Positions 60,802 through 64,000 of a DNA stretch of 64,000 bases are shown in pieces. Numbering within the stretch: the stretch's first letter is position 1; each line of letters begins with the position of its first letter. The notes below the pieces were generated by a model. It was not told the DNA's origin. It worked only from the letters and a program-made list of their open reading frames with translations, and did no database searches. The stretch lies in assembly GCA_030576275.1 (NCBI GenBank), contig JALIBN010000024.1:81490-145489 (forward strand), given 5' to 3'. The DNA is from Pseudomonadota bacterium. GTDB taxonomy: Bacteria > Pseudomonadota > Gammaproteobacteria > Nitrosococcales > Methylophagaceae. Both the position numbers and the translations under genes were made by a program.

Positions 60802-63800
60802 ATGAAAACAGCAGTATTATTAAGATTTTATAGACGTTTGCGTATTTCAATACGCACTGTGGTAATCGCTTTTTTCCTGCTAGCGACTATCGTCACAGCC
60901 TCTGTTGCTATTAGTCTCCAATACTACTTTAGTAAAACCTCGGCGACAGAATCCACTCTCGCGATGTATAAAAAAACAGCTGCCGAGACACGTAATTACC
61001 TTGATTTAATCGATGAAAAAGCGAGTCAAACAGCGAGTATCTTGGCGCAATTTACCCACTTCAATAAAGACCAGGTAATTTCTGATGAAACAACGCGCTT
61101 GTATATGCAAGGCCTGTTGAGAAATCCTCTAATGCTCGGCGTCTACCTTGGTTTTGCTAATGGTGATTTCTACGAACTGGTTAATCTAGATTCAGATAAA
61201 GATGCTCGTGAGAAATTACATGCGCTACCGCAAGATCGTTGGCTGACAATAACGATTAAAGGCCAAGGCAGTGCGCGTAAAGAGACCTTAGCTTTTTATG
61301 ATGATAAATTTCAACTTAGAACAACAAAAACACTGTTAACAGATTTTGACCCACGCCGACGCGCTTGGTATACCGAAGCTAAATCTGGCGAAACACACAA
61401 GACGCTACCCTATTTGTTTCAAGCCTTGCAAAAGCCGGGTGAAACCTATGCCACCAAACTTAAAAATTATGATGCCGTGTTAGCGGTCGATATAACAATG
61501 TCTTCCCTGTCTGACTATTTGCGGCAACAAGATTTTGGTCAAGATAACGAAATTTATATTTATCAGGAAACGGGTCAGTTAGTTGCAACGAATCAAATTA
61601 TTGAATCTAAAACGTTACCCGTAGCGCCGAAAATAACTTTAAGTAAAGAGCAGCAGGCATTAGTGGCATCGATACCTTATCTAACAGTATCGAATGAGAA
61701 TGACTGGCCGCCTATTAACTTTGCCGCTTCAGGGCAACCTTATGGTTATGCGATTGATGTGTTGAATTACATTTCGCAAATGACAGGTATTGAGATTCAT
61801 TATGTTAATGGACTGCGGTGGCCTGAATTAGCAGATATGTTTGTTAATGGCGAAATAGACGTCTTACAGCCGGTATTTTATGACAAGGGACGGCAATGGA
61901 TTGGTTCATTGACGGATGCCTTCCTCGATGTGCCCTATGGTGTCATTACGGCTATAGGCACAGACAAAGTCACCCATATTGAACAATTGAAAGGCAAAAC
62001 AGTAGCTATTCCAGATGGCTGGCTATTGGCTACCAATCTAGAAGAACAATTTCCTGACATCAAAATTACGCGAGTCCCCACCGTTAGAGACATGTTTGTT
62101 GCGGTACAAGAGGGTCAAGTCGATGCTGCTATAGACACAGCACCAATATTAAACTACACCGCAAAACAGTTTTTTATTGAAGATGTAACACTCTCTCAAT
62201 CAATTGATTTCGGCGAAGCGACTTTCCCGAATCAGTTGCATTTCATGTTAAGTAAATCATCGTCTGGTTTAACTGAATTATTTAATCTTGCATTGTCCAA
62301 ACTCGGTCCGGAATATAAGCGAGCCCTCCAAGATAAATGGTTTGAGCAAAAATGGTATCGTGTTAATAATGATGTTGATTATCAACTGGGCACGGTGCCC
62401 TATATCGAGTTAATGCAACTGGTTCATAACTCTTCGCCTGATCAGCTTTTGACGCTCAATATTAAAGGCGAGGATCACTTCGTTTTTACCACTCGATTTG
62501 GCGGCGACAATGACAAGCGAGATATTTTTTCGATTGTAACGCCCGTGTCAACTGTATTGGCTCCAGGCATTGAGAAAATTAAAATTGCAATAGGCCTCAC
62601 AGCCTTAGCTTCGATTTTGTTGCTACCTCTGTCTTGGTTCTTGGCAAAGCCTTTTGTGAACCCGATTCATCAATTAGCTAAAGACAGTGAAAAGATAACC
62701 AATCGCAGATATGGTGAAGTTGAATACGTGGAGAGTCGCATTCAAGAGCTTCATGATTTAGGGGTGTCAATGGATAAAATGTCACGCTCTATTCAGGAAA
62801 ATGAACAAGCACAGCGGGAGTTGATGGATGCCTTTATTAAGCTAATCGCACAGGCAATCGATGAGAAGTCTCCACACACAGCAGGCCACTGCGAACGTGT
62901 TCCTCAGTTAGCATTTATGTTGATAAAAGAAGCAGAAAAGGCCGATTCTGGACCTTTTGGCGATTTTGCATTCAAATCCGCTGATGAATGGCGTGAGTTT
63001 GAAATTGCCGCTTGGTTACATGATTGCGGCAAAATAACCACACCGGAAAGGATTATTGATAAAGGCACTAAACTGGAAACTTTATATAATCGAATTCATG
63101 AAATAAGAATGCGATTTGAAGTGTTATGGCGAGATGCAGAAATTAATTATTTACTGAAGAAAGCTGAACCAGGTGCCGATGAAGCCGTTCTATTAGCTGA
63201 AAAAGAACAAAAACAACAACAATTACAAGAAGATTTTGCATTCATCGCTAACTCGAATATTGGTAGTGAGTTTATGAGTGATGATGACGTTCAGCATCTG
63301 AAAAAACTTGCTGAACATACTTGGCACAGGCATTTTGATAATCGTCTCGGCCTTTCTCATATTGAACTTAGTCGTTATCAAGAAACGACAGATAACTTAC
63401 CTGCAATAGAATCATTACTGTCAGATAGACCTGAACATTTGGAAGAGCGGGTTCGCAGTACTGATTATGATCCTAGCTTCGGTATCAAGATGGACATCCC
63501 AGAATATCTTTATAACACGGGTGAGCTTTATAATCTGTCGATTACCCGAGGCACCTTGACGGCTGAAGATAGATTTAAAATTAATGAACACATCATCAGT
63601 ACCATTAACATGTTGGAAAACCTGCCATTCCCAGAGGAATTAAAACGAGTACCTCGCTATGCATCTACTCATCATGAGTCGATGAAAGGTACCGGTTATC
63701 CTCGTGGTTTGTCAGCAGAAGATCTCTCGATACCAGAGCGAGTGATGGTACTGGCAGATATCTATGAAGCGTTAACGGCCTCTGATCGCCCCTATAAAAA

Positions 63801-63975
63801 AGCCAAAACAATTAGCCAGTCCATCGACATTCTTCATAAGATGGCATTAAACGAACATATTGATATTGATGTGTTTGAATTGTTTTTGACGAGTGGCGTG
63901 CATACGCTATACGCAAATCGCTTCCTACCGCCATCACAGATTGATCATATAGATATTGAGCAATACTTAAGATAA
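60802..63975 (+). CDS. sensor HD-GYP phosphodiesterase with Cache-like and SBP_bac_3 domains
   Basis: The 1057-residue protein has an N-terminal helix (about 17-40), a Cache-like region (about 45-270), then a periplasmic SBP_bac_3 domain (about 285-515, YLTVSNENDWPPINF to ALQDKWFEQKW). A helix (about 595-615), a HAMP-like segment and an HD-GYP domain follow. Catalytic residues are intact: GHCERVPQLA, WLHDCGK (His740-Asp741), THHESMKGTGYPRGL (His957-His958) and ADIYEALTASDRPYKKAK. HD-GYP enzymes hydrolyse cyclic di-GMP. About 150 extra residues with a coiled, Glu/Gln-rich part separate HDxGK from HHE, unusual for the family. Confidence 0.9.
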   Translation: MKTAVLLRFYRRLRISIRTVVIAFFLLATIVTASVAISLQYYFSKTSATESTLAMYKKTAAETRNYLDLIDEKASQTASILAQFTHFNKDQVISDETTRLYMQGLLRNPLMLGVYLGFANGDFYELVNLDSDKDAREKLHALPQDRWLTITIKGQGSARKETLAFYDDKFQLRTTKTLLTDFDPRRRAWYTEAKSGETHKTLPYLFQALQKPGETYATKLKNYDAVLAVDITMSSLSDYLRQQDFGQDNEIYIYQETGQLVATNQIIESKTLPVAPKITLSKEQQALVASIPYLTVSNENDWPPINFAASGQPYGYAIDVLNYISQMTGIEIHYVNGLRWPELADMFVNGEIDVLQPVFYDKGRQWIGSLTDAFLDVPYGVITAIGTDKVTHIEQLKGKTVAIPDGWLLATNLEEQFPDIKITRVPTVRDMFVAVQEGQVDAAIDTAPILNYTAKQFFIEDVTLSQSIDFGEATFPNQLHFMLSKSSSGLTELFNLALSKLGPEYKRALQDKWFEQKWYRVNNDVDYQLGTVPYIELMQLVHNSSPDQLLTLNIKGEDHFVFTTRFGGDNDKRDIFSIVTPVSTVLAPGIEKIKIAIGLTALASILLLPLSWFLAKPFVNPIHQLAKDSEKITNRRYGEVEYVESRIQELHDLGVSMDKMSRSIQENEQAQRELMDAFIKLIAQAIDEKSPHTAGHCERVPQLAFMLIKEAEKADSGPFGDFAFKSADEWREFEIAAWLHDCGKITTPERIIDKGTKLETLYNRIHEIRMRFEVLWRDAEINYLLKKAEPGADEAVLLAEKEQKQQQLQEDFAFIANSNIGSEFMSDDDVQHLKKLAEHTWHRHFDNRLGLSHIELSRYQETTDNLPAIESLLSDRPEHLEERVRSTDYDPSFGIKMDIPEYLYNTGELYNLSITRGTLTAEDRFKINEHIISTINMLENLPFPEELKRVPRYASTHHESMKGTGYPRGLSAEDLSIPERVMVLADIYEALTASDRPYKKAKTISQSIDILHKMALNEHIDIDVFELFLTSGVHTLYANRFLPPSQIDHIDIEQYLR

Positions 63976-64000
63976 CTACTTTATATTGATGCTCGTTGAG

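Overview
The window looks like a chromosome segment of a free-living, AT-leaning gammaproteobacterium. The evidence is gene content and order: ftsK-lolA-rarA, mlaFEDCB-ibaG-murA-hisGDC, metX-metW-pyrE, yggT-proC-yggS facing pilT-pilU, osmC facing crp, trpGDC, and engB facing a cytochrome c4 gene, together with rsmJ and ycgL. The genus cannot be fixed from the sequence. System II cytochrome c maturation (ResB/CcsA), a SoxCD-like pair and a sulfite-exporter-type carrier suggest a marine, sulfur- or C1-associated lineage; that is inference.

Layout. 1-3.5 kb: a truncated lysophospholipid-transporter-like MFS gene, a decayed XRE regulator, a universal stress protein and trxB. 3.6-8.1 kb: ftsK, lolA, rarA. 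8.1-12 kb: a loosely packed accessory stretch with a membrane acyltransferase, two small membrane stress proteins, an alkyltransferase-like DNA-repair protein and three poorly characterised small proteins. 12-14.4 kb: an SRPBCC protein, a YVTN beta-propeller lipoprotein and rsmJ; the propeller's signal-peptide codons also form a terminator-like hairpin. 14.6-22.2 kb: the mla lipid-transport operon, ibaG, murA, hisG, hisD and hisC. 22.2-28.4 kb: a DUF4124 protein, a TauE/SafE carrier, pyrE, metW, metX, yggT, proC and yggS. 28.4-31.7 kb: pilT, pilU and an OmpA-family lipoprotein ending in a clear terminator.

31.8-40.6 kb: ycgL, a VOC protein, a DUF885 metallopeptidase, osmC, crp, trpCDG, tadA, waaA and an lpxL-type acyltransferase. 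tRNA-Arg(CCG) follows. 41-50.7 kb is a redox block: glgP, a monohaem cytochrome and a SoxC-like molybdoenzyme form one compact unit with engB; divergent to it are cytochrome c4, resB, ccsA and dsbA, so periplasmic c-type cytochromes lie beside their own assembly machinery. 50.7-54 kb is a decay patch: an intact mltF sits between an internally deleted diguanylate cyclase and a trhP (U32 peptidase) gene broken by stops and a frameshift. 54.1-55.5 kb: tRNA-Leu(CAA), rpsI and rplM with a strong promoter. After a gap of almost 1 kb come a 1284-residue DUF3683/FAD/Fe-S oxidoreductase, a HopJ-family protein and a 1057-residue sensor HD-GYP phosphodiesterase.

Most of the window is housekeeping. I did not find a clearly new multi-gene system. 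The most unusual items are the hairpin inside the propeller gene, the secreted SRPBCC/propeller pair, the engB-soxC-soxD-glgP unit, the dual-sensor HD-GYP protein with a long insertion in its catalytic domain, and the three decayed genes.
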